From Echinometra lucunter (taxonomy: Eukaryota; Echinodermata; Echinoidea; Camarodonta; Echinometridae), in NCBI GenBank assembly GCA_029962745.1, contig CM057162.1, positions 12,495,874 to 12,559,873 of the forward strand: DNA of 64,000 nucleotides, in the 5' to 3' direction. Each line of letters opens with the position of its first letter. Position 1 is the stretch's first letter. Positions 1-13,159 of this stretch are shown here, piece by piece. The position numbers and the translations under genes are program-made. The notes beneath the pieces were generated by a model that searched no databases, was not told the origin of the DNA, and saw only the letters and a list, made by a program, of their open reading frames with translations.

Positions 1-1086
1 GAGGGGGAGGGGGGAGAGGGGTATTCAGATTTGGTTCGGACGGGGGTGTACCGCTGAATCCTCCATACCCGTACCCATTTTCAAGGGTCATTGTGGCAGA
101 AAAGGGTACCCATTATTAAGGATTTCGCATCTCGGGTTTGTACTTTAGCCTCATTATTGGTGAGAATATCATTCTGAACAAAAACTACCCATGTTTTAAA
201 AAGTGGGGGCATTTTTAGGGATTTTCTGATTCAAAACTACACCCCATATTAGGAATTTTTTGCCAAAAAGCGCGACTCATTAGCGCGGCAACCCCCCCCC
301 CCCCCCCCCGGGGTAGAGGCGGACTATCTCTAAAGCCAAGCGGAGTTCAGACTATTATGAAACCCGAAGAGGCGGACGCCTACACCGTTTTTAAACCACG
401 TACTAACGCTAGGTTCTTTTTGTTCATGCATGTAAAAATACCTTTTCGATTTCCTTTGTATCATCGAGGATTAGTAATGATATATTTATATCCCACCGTT
501 TTTATGTTTTATGACACGTACGTTTTAAAATGCAAGTGATATAGTCTGTTGAAAGCACGGTTTATCTGGATTCCTACCAACCGCCAATCGTATAGATTTA
601 TCATTATCATTGTACACATGCATCATTTTGTCATACAGTATCATAATTTTTCTCGGTTTTTCTGATACCGGTTGAAAAAAAGCACGAAAAAATGATTAAT
701 TCGTAGATAAGATTTTCAGCAAAGCGAATTTTCGCCCTTAGTGCCTTATCGAGGAAATGAATATATGAACATTATGCATATATCATCCGCAACATTTGCA
801 TCTTATTGTTTGAAATTGCTCAAAAATCATTCCTTCTTTTGTGGCGTCTTTTCCAAGCGCTTGAACATGTTGAATCATGCGTCCAGCATATTATTATTTG
901 CATCTTGGCAACTTCTGCGTCTTCTGAATTTCTTGCACCAGACTGTTTATTTTCAGTCTCCCTTTGAGAAATGCCTTTGACCGAAACATCAGTCAAAATT
1001 TTTGGCTTCTGCGGTGTTTTTTACTTGACGGCGGAGTATTTACCCCCTTTTTTCGATATATGTATGTACATATAGGTGTATATGCG

Positions 1087-1091
<5 letters not shown>

Positions 1092-1150
<59 letters not shown>

Positions 1151-1200
1151 TGTGTGTGTATGGGTGTGTGTGTGCATGTTTGTGTACGCACGCACACAAG
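1092..1200. repeat. (TA)n followed by (TG)n/(CA)n microsatellite
   Basis: An uninterrupted TA dinucleotide run of about 56 bases is followed by TG-rich and then CA-rich sequence. Both strands give open frames made only of Tyr-Ile and His-Thr repeats, which are not genes. Confidence 0.95.
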
Positions 1201-2863
1201 CGCGCACATGAAGAGTTTATTTCCAGAAGGCACTAAATCCTATCTGAGTGATTTTGAGTAAATCGAGTATTTTATTCAACTCATTTTCCTTCTTTGAAAC
1301 ATCAAGATTTTTCCACAGTTGGAAGTTCCAACATTACACATTTGAAAATAAGAATGAAAACAAAATCCTTTATGAGTGGTAATTTTTTTTTTTTTTTTTT
1401 AGAATTCCTTATGTTATTTTTTCATTCATTATATCCATTGTTGCGTAAAAAGATTATTTTCCAAAAGGCGCAAAATACTAGTTTGATTCTAAAAAGGAAA
1501 ATCCGTACAAATGAAACATGTACTTGTATAAAAATCCTAGAAAATTACTGCTGGCAGTGGCTGATGCATGATTTCTTTTATTCTCATTTTTAGATGACTG
1601 ATATTAAATACTTCCAAACGGTAAACAAGTTTTTATGCTTCCAAAAAAGAAAATGGTTTAAATAAATTCACTTAAAGTGAATCAAGCGCCTTTTGGAAAT
1701 GAATTCATATTTGCTACCCATTTTTAAAAATACATTCCTGATATATATTTGGTATTCAAATTATTCATATTGAAGCGCATGGTTATGGACAAAACATTGT
1801 GCTAAAGCCTTTTATGAATGAAAAATGGATTAAGCACCTTTTGGAAATAAGCTCGTCACATATACAGACATAGATACATACAATCATCATAAAACTGACG
1901 ATTGGTGAGAATATTTTCATGTGAAAATGTGCAAATAATCATTTAATTTGCGGAGATCAAAATAACCTTAGGCCTTTTACTTACATGACAGGATTATAAA
2001 AGAGACTATCGTTTACTCTGCATAATGCTTAATGACGGAACTGTTAATAATACAAATGACTGTCACTGTGATCGCCTTTAGATAGCAATCGAAGCACTCT
2101 GACATCAGTTCATCGTTAGAATAACAATGCCTTACTGCGACATGCGTTTGACCTCCCCCTTGCCATTTACAGTGTTTCCAAATTGATCCACCTCCTCTGA
2201 TGAGGCATCAGGTAGAATAATCATCTAGTTACAGCCATTAACACTCCGCATCTTGTATCCCAAACATGTATTCTCGCTTATAAAATATTCAGTAAAATGT
2301 GGGGCTTACATATATCTTCATTTCGCCCTCATATTTGCGCTTGCACTTCACCATATTTCGTTTCGTACTTGGAATTGTAACTGAGCCATGGTGGGTGGGA
2401 TTAGGAGGATTACGTCTACAAGATCGTATGGACGTTTGGTGCTCCGATAAGTCGAAGAGAGAAAAAGCTTAGATTAGGTTTACGATCGCATATAGATAAT
2501 TATATTCAAGTCAAGAAAGCAAATGGCACATAGAAACATGCTATCACAGTGTTCAGTGGTTTTCAATCTAAGAAATTATGCTGAAATTTGGTGCAGATGG
2601 AAAATTACCACATATCTTTGCATTTCGTTTATCCTTCTAAGGCCACTAAATCTCTGCATTTTGTGTGACTCTAGTAGTCCTAATAGGCCCCACTAAATAA
2701 ATCATAATTCCCTATAATATGATCCTGTGATGTTTTTAAATGATGGCAAGCCCCTAAGGGAGAAAAGTATTTAGTGCTAATGAGTCTGTGATGGGTAAAC
2801 AAGACATCTTTATTTTTATTTAATCAAAGCTGTTATTGCTACTATTATTCTACCACGTGTATT

Positions 2864-3010
2864 ACAATTATTGTTATTATTGTTGTTACTGTTATTATTA
2901 TCATTATTATTTTCATTGTCATTATCATTAGCATTATCGTTGCTATCATTATGATCATTTTCATTATGAATATTTTTATTATTGTTGTTATCAAAATGAT
3001 AATTTATACT
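2864..3010. repeat. Degenerate ATT/ATC trinucleotide repeat
   Basis: Imperfect ATT, GTT and ATC triplets. The reverse strand reads as an Asn/Asp-rich frame, typical of a microsatellite reading. Confidence 0.9.
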
Positions 3011-3594
3011 TATCATCATGAACATTAGTATCAATTATCATTACGATTGTTAATAATGTTGTGTGATCGTTACTACTGAATGTACACGATTTTGAACGTC
3101 CATAGCCCTACGCCTTCCGAAAATATTTCATAGTTATAAACGAATGAAACTTAACTAAATACGTATTTCAGCTGTATGTAATAGCTGATATTATCCGAGC
3201 CATTACAGAGTTTTGCCAACTAGGTTTTTGTATTGCACAATATGGTCCTTTGTTTCACACATGCCCCAAAAGGCACATGCGATACATTGCTACCTACTTC
3301 AGCCGACATGGCCGAGGCGGCCAAACTCTGTGTATAGTTAGCTCTGCCATGTTTACTATGAATATGGCGCCATAAACTTCTTTAATAGGAGCAACGGAAT
3401 GCCGTTACTTCGATAACAATCTGTCGCTTACTGATCACCTAATCAATAAATCATCATATTTGTAAAATAAAATTCCTTCCCTCACAGGTTGATGCATCGT
3501 AAAAGCGTAAAAAACGCGCTTTGGTGGCTGTGTAGCTGTGAACTGCATGCATGGGTTTAAAATTATACAGTCGTGATTCACAGTTACTTTGATC

Positions 3595-3711
3595 CAGGGG
3601 CGTAGCCATGGGGGGGGGGGCATGCCCCCGCAAAACAAAGCGCCTCTTGTGCCCCCTACAAAAAGGGGATGCCCCCAGTGCCCCCTACTGAAAATCCTGC
3701 CTACGCCGCTG
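3595..3711. mobile_element. Short hAT-type non-autonomous element
   Basis: The segment starts CAGGGGCGTAGCC and ends CCTACGCCGCTG, an imperfect terminal inverted repeat. It is bordered by CTTTGATC on the left (3587-3594) and CTTTGATT on the right (3712-3719), an 8-bp duplication with one mismatch. Eight-base target duplications and CAG...CTG ends are known for hAT transposons. At 117 bp it has no coding capacity. The interior is rich in CCCC and GGGG blocks. Confidence 0.75.
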
Positions 3712-5018
3712 CTTTGATTCTTAATGTTGGTAGAGGTTTTTTCCCCCCAATAAAACAGGGATATTGATAGCAGCTTTACAAGTATTTACTAAGGACGACT
3801 ATAGCTCTGAAAGTGTATCCAGAATCGTTATATGATATCATGAGTAGGTGAACATTGACATGAACGAGAATACTTATCCACCCCTAAAAAAAAAATAAAA
3901 TAAAATAAAAAAATAAAAAAAATAATAATAAAAAAAAACCCTCAAACAAGAAAACACACCCATAAAATTAAATTGTCTTGCATGAGATGATGTTATTGCC
4001 AGCAGCCTAACTTCGGGATTATGAAGAATTGTATTACACATTAGATAAATTAGATAGATAAAATCATATTTGCTCATCTGCCCATGTAAGTGAATACCAT
4101 TTTTTTAACGTTATATGCAATTAATAGGTGCTGAATCTGGAAACATTTTCGGTTTTTATACATGGTTTTTGATAAATTTTCATGTGCATTAAAAGCCTTT
4201 TCATACAGTTGCTATTATGCTTGTTAATATTACACACGAAGTATATGTTATCCAGCAAGTAAAATGACACGGTAACCACAACTACTTTTGGCAATGTGCC
4301 AAGATGCTATTAATCTATTCATCTCATCTCTTTTGTGAATGAAAAATTAATGAGAATTTCTAAGGTCGGCTAATATTTATGACTACCTGCTGGCTTTTAA
4401 AACATCTTTTAAGACGTGTTATATCTCATGAGGAATGAAATATTACTTGCCCTGGCTGACTGTATGATATCCCTTGACGAATCTTTGTGCGTTTAGAGGA
4501 GTAATAATCCTGTGACTGACGTCATGTTTTTATTCGCCTTCGGTCCCATCTGAACCTTAAATTTGAATATGATTCTCAACCATCCTCATGCAAATATTCT
4601 CCAAGTGCTGTTTTTTTTTAGAGGTTCTCTAAGTAAAATACTAGAATGTCCTATTTCTAATTATATTTTAAGCTAAAGGCGAAGCCTGAGTTCTGAGAAA
4701 AGTGAAAAAAATATTTTTCCAGTTTACTTATCGTTTTTAAGTCAGTCTGCAAGAATATCATAATATATTTCTCTTCAAGTGCACTCATGAATTTAAATGG
4801 GAAAGGAAGCAGCCTGTGCTCTTGGCACGAACACTTTTGTGTAGTCCCATATACGAATTTCTATGTGCAGTGCATGTGCTGTCCCTAAGATCGAGTTAAT
4901 TTCTTATCAATCTTCATGATTTAAAAAAACTTCAAGCTTTGCAATTATTTTTAGTACTACTATCATCAACCTTTCCCATTCGCTTTGAAAGGATTATTGC
5001 GATCACATGATATGACGA

Positions 5019-5322
5019 GGGGGTGTTTCACAAAGACTTAGATTGACTCAAACTGCTCTTAACTATGGCAGACCATTCATGCCACTGTTGCTTTCACCAT
5101 CGGTCTCGCAAGGGATGCGCAAATCATTGTCACAAATTTAAATAATTTATATTTTTGTTTTCTTCATCAATGAACTATTAAAAAAAATTGTCAGTTCAGC
5201 AGATGTGTGACCATGATTCGCAAATCCTTTGAGAGATCCATGGTGAAAGAAAACAGTTTCATGAATGGCCAGCCATAGTTAAGTTCGATTTTAATCAATC
5301 TTAGTCTATGTGAAACACCCCC
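5019..5322. mobile_element. Palindromic MITE, GGGGGTGTTTCAC family (copy 1)
   Basis: The 5' end GGGGGTGTTTCACAAAGACT is the inverse of the 3' end AGTCTATGTGAAACACCCC, and the arms continue inward through blocks such as ATGGCAGACCATTCATG and CATGAATGGCCAGCCAT. Two more copies occur at 46268 and 51663. No open frame is shared between copies, so it is non-coding and presumably moved by another transposase. Confidence 0.8.
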
Positions 5323-5864
5323 AGAACTCAAAATGCTCAAGCTTCTCTTTAGCCATGTGAATTCCTTTTATCAAAAGAAAGGAAATATTATTTTCTCCTT
5401 AGATTTTTTTTTAAAATGCTGTAGTTAAATATGTCTGGAGGACATTGCCCTCAGCTCCCCATGCGTTTTTCAGTTTTATAATCTGGTTTACTTCAATCAA
5501 GCGTAATAAAGGGATTACCATACTGTCAGCTTTAACATACTACATCAGACACTATGCATGCTATATGAGAAATAACATTTTTCTGTTTTCAAATGTAAAC
5601 TTCTAGGACTAAAAATTCACATGAATTTAGGAATTTTCAAAATTCAAAAGCGACATTTAAGTAAAAGTCACAGGGAAGAATGTTTTGTTTTTAAATGTAT
5701 CATTTTCAAAGAAAAATTGCACATTGTGCAAATAAGTTATAGGTTTTTCACCTCTTCGAGTATTAGTTGCAATAATGATGATAACGAATAGCTTATTAGA
5801 GAGAGCAAAGTACTTTGTTGCAGACTTCTTCTTTCTCTTCCTTTCTCGATATCCTATGCCTCTC

Positions 5865-7481
5865 TTAAAGGGGGTACCCAATGCTTAAACAATGTTAGTT
5901 CATTTAAAAGAGCATGATTTCATTAGCAGAAAATCATCTGCCTAAAGTTTTTTAAATAGTCGTGTTGACAAGCAAACCCCCAAATGTGGTAAGATTTCAG
6001 GATATTTTGACCCCTCAGCTGTTACCCAGTTTCAACTGGGTACCCACTTTGACGTCAAAATGACGTCAAAGTGGTTACCATGTCGCGCAATTCTAGCAAA
6101 ATGCGCGCAAGGTATAATACATACTGTACAGTCTAGCGCGCAGCACAACTGCAATGCGCGAAGCTGGGTACCCACTTTGACGTCATACCTCATACTCAAA
6201 TTTTTTGGTCAACTCTTGACTTTTTATGAGAAAATTAGCCAAAATGCATTGATTTCGACTGAAAATCATCAAATTTTTAATGTTATTCTTTTTAGAATTC
6301 TATTCTCGATCATATATAAAAAAAAAATCTTACCATTGTGTAATCACTTTAACCTTACCCCCTCTTTCTTCTTTTACTTTTGTTATTTGTGTTTCGGGAG
6401 AATCCGCCATGCACAACCTCTTGCTTCAGGGAACTCGTCTACTTCCATTCATTGCTTTTTCGATTGTATAAGATATTTACTTTGCAACATATTCAGTTTA
6501 TAAAATGTGAATGTTAAATCCTGAAATTCATTGAAAGAATTTTTCAATCACTTTATTTCAATGTTTCTAATAAAAGGTGAACTTTCATTCCAAGAATACA
6601 TGTTTTATTAACACGGTATGGCATTTACAATCACATTACAAGAGCATTATAAAATGATGACGTAGTCGAGTACATTGATACATAGCTTGAATTGAATGGG
6701 ATTGGAAATGAATAATTATAGAAAAGATAAAAATCTAATAGCTAAACGAAACATCTGTGTGGTTAGAATCTATATAAGAACTTGTAATTCTACAGAGTGC
6801 TTGGGGCTAAAAGAAAAAAAATAAAAAGGAAAAAAAGTGCCTTCTTAAATCTGTCGATATCGGGGATTCACTATTCCAAGAAAACACCATTCCTGCTTTT
6901 CAGAAGCATACTCATCAGGCGGAATCTTCTTACGAACTGCATCAAACCACATTTCAACACCTCTCACCACGGTTCGGAGTTCTGAGTATTTATACCCTTT
7001 AAAGTGATTACACAATGGTATTTTTTTTTTTTTTTGGATATATGATCGAGAATAGAATTCTAAGAAGAACAACATTAAAAATTTGATGATTTTCAATCGA
7101 AATCCATGCATTTTGGTTAATTTTCTCTTAAAAAGTCAAGAGTTGACCATAAAATTTGAGTATGAGGTATGACGTAAAAGTGGGTACCCAGCTTCGCGCA
7201 TTGCAGTTGTGCTGCGCGCTAGACTGTACAATATGTATTATACCTTGCGCGCATTTTGCTAGAATTGCGCGACATGGTACCCATTTTGACGTCAATGTGG
7301 GTACCCAGTTGAAACTGGGTCACAGCTGAGGAGTCAAAAATATCCTGAAATCTTACCACATTTAGGGGTTTCCTTGGCAACACGACTTTAAAAAAACATT
7401 TAGGCAGATGATTTTCTGCTAATAAAAATCATGCTCTTTTAAATGAACTAACATTGTTTCAGCATTGGGTACCCCCTTTAA
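5865..7481. mobile_element. 1.6-kb element with ~490-bp terminal inverted repeats, TTAA-bounded
   Basis: Left arm (5869 to about 6357) and right arm (about 6996 to 7477) are inverted copies of each other. Both begin AGGGGGTACCCAATGC and are flanked by TTAA (5865-5868 and 7478-7481). TTAA targets are known for piggyBac and Kolobok transposons. A G-rich terminus fits Kolobok somewhat better, but the superfamily is an inference. The roughly 640-bp core has no recognisable transposase. Arms contain TGACGTCA motifs and CG-rich GCGCGC blocks. The open frames here read through the arms. Confidence 0.8.
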
Positions 7482-8803
7482 TATCACAGTGTGGAAGGAA
7501 TACGACCACAGTGCATTCTCATTGTCAACCTCTTCAAAGGCCTTAATTTTTTTTTACATTTCGTGCAGACTGGCCACAGTGTGGGTTGTTATGTCAAACA
7601 GGCCTAGGAGTTATCTCGAACCCATGTTTTCAGTAGTCAATAAATGAGAGTGTTCTCAATTTTGTCCTGCTCAAATTGTGGTCGGAAAACTCCATGATTT
7701 TATAATGACCTATGGTTAGTGTTTCATAATATGTATTTATGAAAATATTAATGTGAACATTGCTTTTACCATAGTCATTCATAAGAAAAAGATTCACTTG
7801 TTTCTGTGTTCACGCTTGTTTGGAAAAAACTTTGAGAATATTATTTCGTCACTGGATATCATACAATGCCATAAAATGTGATTTAATGTGAACACATTGC
7901 CTATTTAACAATGTCAACATGGTTCTAATTGTTGCTGCGTTGGCACTGTGGTAAAAACACATTGTGATTGTGTGCCCAGTTAGACAATCATGCCAAGTTA
8001 ACAAGGAAAATTAATGTTAACAACCCTTCAAGCGACAAAAAAGTGTTTCAAATCCTTATGTTTACACTGATTTTCAGTATAAACTTTGCCAACATCTGGC
8101 TTTACAGCTTAAAACTACTGAAGTAAAATGCTAGTCCCTTTCTGTCATCATTCTTTCTTCCATCGTGTTCTTCGGAAAACATAAAGAACAAGAATAAAAT
8201 CACTCCCTTCATTCCGCAAAATACCCTCCTGTGACAACCTACCTTCTGCCTCTGACGGTGCTCTTCGCTCGCTACATCCTCGTGGTAAGTCCTGGCCTTC
8301 CGCGGGTCGTTAACAATTCATACGGCCTTTTTACGTGTTAACCACGGCCGAGCTATTCCTGAGCCGAAAACTGTCACAGTAGCAGGGGACCCCTTCCTTC
8401 ATCGTTCGCGCGTTCAAGAGGCGATCACTCACCAAGGAGAGGGGCGAGGGTAAACTGACATGAAATTCACGAAGTACTTTTAAAAATGAAGTCAACATGA
8501 CGGTTCAAGGGAAAATGAATCGTGTATGTGACATATTTTTCTATACCTGGCTGATGTATCAAAGAATATTGTCAATCTTGTTAATTGTTAATCTACTAAC
8601 ACTGTTTTTAACGAACGACTTAAGTAAAAGAGTTGATTAAGAATGACACCCCGTTCATATCACTTGTATATTTATTTAGTCTTTATTGCAACTGAAAAGT
8701 TGGATTGATACATGATACAGATAAAATGACACATAACATATAGCAGTGAAACACATGGAACATCAACATTAAAGCAATTTATGCAAAATATTACTAAGAA
8801 AAG

Positions 8804-8898
8804 AGGAAGAAAGAGGAAGAAATAGAAGAGGGAGAAGAAGAAGAAGAGAAGAAGAAGAAGAAGAAGAAGAAGAAGAAGAAGAAGAAGAAGAAGAAGAA
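8804..8898. repeat. (GAA)n microsatellite
   Basis: Nearly pure purine GAA/GAG triplets, with a poly-A-rich segment shortly downstream. The reverse strand reads as Phe/Ser. Confidence 0.95.
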
Positions 8899-9876
8899 AG
8901 GAGCAAATAAGGAAGAATAAGAAAAAAAAAAACCCGAAGGGTGCACAAGGGGAGAAATAATAGTAAGAAGGATGGGGTTCTTCAAGCCCAAGGCAACAAA
9001 CAGGACAAGAATTGCCATGATGATCCCTATATTCTTATGTAAGATTATGTAAAATACTGCATGTGTCTTTGTAGTTAATCAGATAATCTTAAGAGATCAT
9101 GAGAAAAAGATTGCCTCCTACCTCGAATTTTGCTTTAATAAACCACGAAACGCCATGAGAGGAAGAGTGAAATCGAGTAATTTGAGTGTGTGATTAAATT
9201 TTAAGTTTCTTCGAATTCAGTGGTTCAGTTCTAACCTGTTTTTTTTTTTTTTAATTTTGAGTACTGTGCTTTTTTTTTTTGGGGGGGGGGGATGCATTGG
9301 TCATGTCGGTTATACTGCGTTTCTTTTCGCCTGGGATGGACACGTATGAGTAAAAGGAAACAAAACTTTCCATATCTTACAGAGTAAATGAAACTAGTCA
9401 TGATAGTACATAAAAAAAAGAATAATAAGAAAAAAAAGCAATTTCTCTCTTCTTTGATGATTATGATAGATCGTTTGTGATGATGGAGCTAAGGACTACT
9501 AGATTATGCGTTGATCATTACACTTCAGTCTACGAAAATAAATTTTGACATTGCTTGTTTGAAACTGTTATGATATATTTGAGTCATAACGTTTAAAAGC
9601 AAATGCATAATCGAAAATGTTAAAACTGTATTAATTGCATCCGCAGTCTAGATTAGGATTAAGAGAATAGGCAATGAAATCAAGACGATGCCCCATGTGC
9701 AACGAGCATTCTTAAAGGCTTAGGGATCTCGAATAAATAATAGAGTTTAACATTTTCGATTTAAAATTTGCTTTTAAACGGTATTACTCAAATATGGCGC
9801 GGCAAAGACCTTGCCTTAATTCCATTAATACTACCCGGACACAATACTACGTCAGCCTCATGTGCAATGGTAAGGT

Positions 9877-10322
9877 GAATTGCCACTTGGTCTAATCCCA
9901 CTTTCTCTAACTTCGGCCCGTTTGGTCTCATCCCACATGGTCTAATTCCATTTCGTCTACAACAAGTAGTCTAATAACCGTTTGGTCTAATTGCCACTTA
10001 GCCCATTTAACATTTCGTCTAATTTCTAGTTAGGCTATGCCCATTTCGTCTGATACCCACTTGGTCTAACACCACTTAGTCTATCTGATTAGACGAACTG
10101 GTAATGGACCAAATGGTCATGAGACGAAATGAGGAAAGCTAAGTAGACGAAGTGGCAATTAGACAATTTGATCATTAGACTAAATGACAATTAGTCCAAG
10201 TGGGTATAGAGCAAGTGATGATTGGACCAAACGGCAATTAGAACAAATTGATAGTAGACTAAATTGGTTTAGCCATAGTGGTGTTAGACGATCTGGGAAT
10301 TAGACCAAGAGACTATAAACCA
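9877..10322. repeat. Inverted GTCTAAT minisatellite
   Basis: A degenerate unit of about 20-22 bases of the form TTGGTCTAATNCCACTTNG repeats about ten times in the first half. Past about 10085 the same unit continues in reverse complement (ATTAGACNAANTGGNAATT). The two halves therefore form one large imperfect foldback made of short tandem units. No open frame or terminal motif identifies a known transposon class. Confidence 0.85.
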
Positions 10323-11109
10323 ATGGTCACTGCAGCTCATTATAATGCCTCGCACAAGCTTACAGATTTTCATATTACATTGCAACAGATGTAGATGAAT
10401 AATTTGTTTTTGAGGGGCTGAGAATCGTGGGATGATGATCTCTAATTCAATTTATCGTCATCCACAAAGATTTACACCGAAGCAAAGCGCCAAGGGCGTA
10501 ATGAAAGGTCAAATTATAGAATGTAATAATGAAACATGATTGTTACCGGTTTGATAAAACGACAACCCCTGCATGGGAAATGCATTTCTGCGAAATACCA
10601 TTATTCCCCCAGACCAATTTTCCTCTCATAATTATTTTAATACAAATGAAGGTTATAAACTGATTAAAATGGACACCGTTCTCTGCAGTACATGAAAAAT
10701 TCTCACCCCAAAGTGAACGGGATAAAAATTGAGGCGAAATCCCAAGTTATACGGTGTGAATTATTGAAAGTGGAGTTGTATTTCCAAAGGTCATATTTCA
10801 GACGCCACGAGGGACTTGGCTGGTTGTAAAGGGATTACTAAGATAAATCACTTCGCGTTTAGACTACAAATTAGACAGTGATCAAGTTGGTCAGTGCTGT
10901 CTGGCTTTAAGCAACGATTAAAATGTACTTAAAATAAATAAGGAAAAATCACTGCACGTTGAGACAACGAATCAAGACAGTGACCAATATGATCTCAGCC
11001 GTCAGGTTTAGAGCAAAGACTGAAATATTCTTCTCTAGGAAAGGTGTTTTGAAATCAATTGCATTGATATGACGTCATGTTGTTTGTGTGACACGTCTTG
11101 GTTGTCTTG

Positions 11110-11225
11110 TATTATGAATTATAAATGAAAACTATGAAGACTGGTTGACGTAGCTGGATGCAACTTTATTTCCCGAGCTTTCGACTGAAAGTGCCTTTAA
11201 CGAGGGCTTACCAGGTACACCAAAC
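11110..11225 (-). mobile_element. Possible retroelement 3' end
   Basis: On the minus strand the segment reads CTTTCAGTCGAAAGCTCGGG followed by an AATAAA-like sequence and CATCCAGCTACGTCAACC. This resembles terminal segments of Penelope-like retroelements in marine invertebrates. The assignment is by resemblance only; no reverse transcriptase is present nearby. Confidence 0.25.
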
Positions 11226-12580
11226 AGTCCTTAAATAAATATAATATATACCAAATATATGATCGAATTAAATCATCGTTGGTAATAATGCATTACTTCT
11301 TTGTTTTATATGATATGATGTGTAATTGTTTTGTCTAAACAGGTGGTTTTGAAAAGAAAGCACCTGGGGGATACTGTGAGAATTACTACGGCCATACTTG
11401 TCAGCAAAAAATGTTAAGTAGATTAAAAGCAGCATATAATTCTAAGAATAATCAATGTTCTTTTCATAGAAATTTTTCGCAGTTGATAATTGTCGACTCT
11501 GTCTTTGGGTTAACTTTCTATACTTATTTTTCTATGATATTATTTCATGATAGATAGAAATAGAAAGTTGCTGATTAAAAGGTTGTGTTTTCAATAGCCA
11601 TTGCTAATTGACCCTACATACCAGAAAGACATCTATTCTGTGAGACATAATACTAATGACAATTTATCTTCTCTCCATTCTGTTTACACTCCTACCCATT
11701 GTACACACGTGTTTTTTTGTACATTTTGTATGTGTCCCCTTGTCACATAATGTGATGTTACGCATGAATCCTCCAAACCTGGAACCTACTAACTCCCTTG
11801 GACCCATCTACTAACTGCATAAATCCTAAAAAAATGTTTAACCGTTTCGTTGATATGTCTCTGCCGATTTTCCCAACCCACTGTTCTTTTTAAATCCAAC
11901 AACTAACCTTATAAATTCGTTAAACTATCATTTTCTTTGCCTTTGCCTAATCTTGAAAACTCTCTGAGCTCTCCTTTCAAAATTCAATCCTTCACAACCT
12001 TCAAATGAATTTGGCTGACTTCCTTCTCTTGCTTTTTTTTGCAACCAAAATAACTTGATGCCAACAATCTATCTCATCACTCCCCTTGGACCAATTTATA
12101 TTCACCTTATTGAAATTAATCTCTTCAACCTGAACCCGTTGAAAATCCTCGTAAAATCTTAAAACCCGATTGTTACTTCTTCTGTCAATCTCATCCTAAC
12201 ATGCCCCACCCCTCTATGATTTCACACAAAACCTTCTAAGCTTCGATTTACCACCTTTTACCACTCCTGTCTACATGAACTCAACAACTAACCTTCTTAT
12301 AATTGATCTATCCTTGAACCAATCCTCATGACTCATATTTCCCACATAAATCTCACACGAGTGGTTGCTTATCATCCATCAAATCTGCTTTATCGATTCA
12401 TGTTTGTCATCACAATGTTGTGAAACCCGTTTTTCCTCGGGAATCAACCTATTTTCCTTCGGGGAATGTCCCCCGAATCGCCCCCTACCATCCTCCGACG
12501 CACCGACACCAACCCTTATCCATCTTACCCCATCACTTACCCCTTTCGCTCCGATCCGCGCTCCTTAACCATGCAGTTCC

Positions 12581-12895
12581 CTACAAACCCGCCCTACGCC
12601 TTCCCCGCCAAATAAAAGCACCTAATTCAGACATGTACCAAGGCCGGATAATCATCGGATCCACGGCTTTTACAGAGCCGATTAGTAACAGCAAATGCGC
12701 CAACGAAGTAGCTACGTCGGATACCCAATTCCCTGGGTCAATGTACAGAAACTGTACAATGGCCCCGAAAACTACGCCACCGGGTAAGTATAAAACGATT
12801 AACTGATCCGACCCCTTATCACAAACCCCAACTATTTTAGAGATAGAAACGGTAGATAGGCATGCAGCTGCGAATTCGAAGTCGATGATATAACT
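12581..12895 (-). other. GC-rich segment open on both strands; candidate exon, unassigned
   Basis: The minus strand is open for about 105 codons ending at a TAG (12581-12583). It reads as a hydrophobic protein segment with two possible membrane spans (VVFGAIVQFLYI and AHLLLLIGSV) and a motif IDPGNWVSD. The plus strand is open over 12420-12806 and has a consensus donor GTAAGTATA at 12783 that would end in phase 1, matching the first Ig exon at 20830. The plus reading has no hydrophobic core, so it is not the missing signal-peptide exon. Neither reading is recognised, and a captured or repeated sequence is equally possible. Confidence 0.25.
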
Positions 12896-13159
12896 TGCCT
12901 ATCAAACCCTGAAGAACACTACGAGAAGATTAGTGACTCACAATATAGATGCATTTTTTCCATCTCTATCTAACAGAGCCTACACAACCATATTTACATA
13001 TCAATGGCTGTAACTGACTATTTTATCTTCAAGAATGATTCCAGTGAAAATAAAAAGTTGTTATGCATTTGATCCTACAATCTCACCAATTACTTAAAAA
13101 TTGAATTCCTTATCATGTAATCAAATTGTATACCTTGAAGTGAAGCATATCATATAACT

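Noticed and set aside
6060..6503. 147-codon plus-strand frame
   Set aside because: Most of it lies in the left arm of the TTAA-bounded element and is mirrored in the right arm; no domain is seen.
8217..8285. Possible signal-peptide exon ending at a GTAAGTCC donor
   Set aside because: The hydrophobic frame (TTYLLPLTVLFARYILV) has a stop upstream and no ATG.
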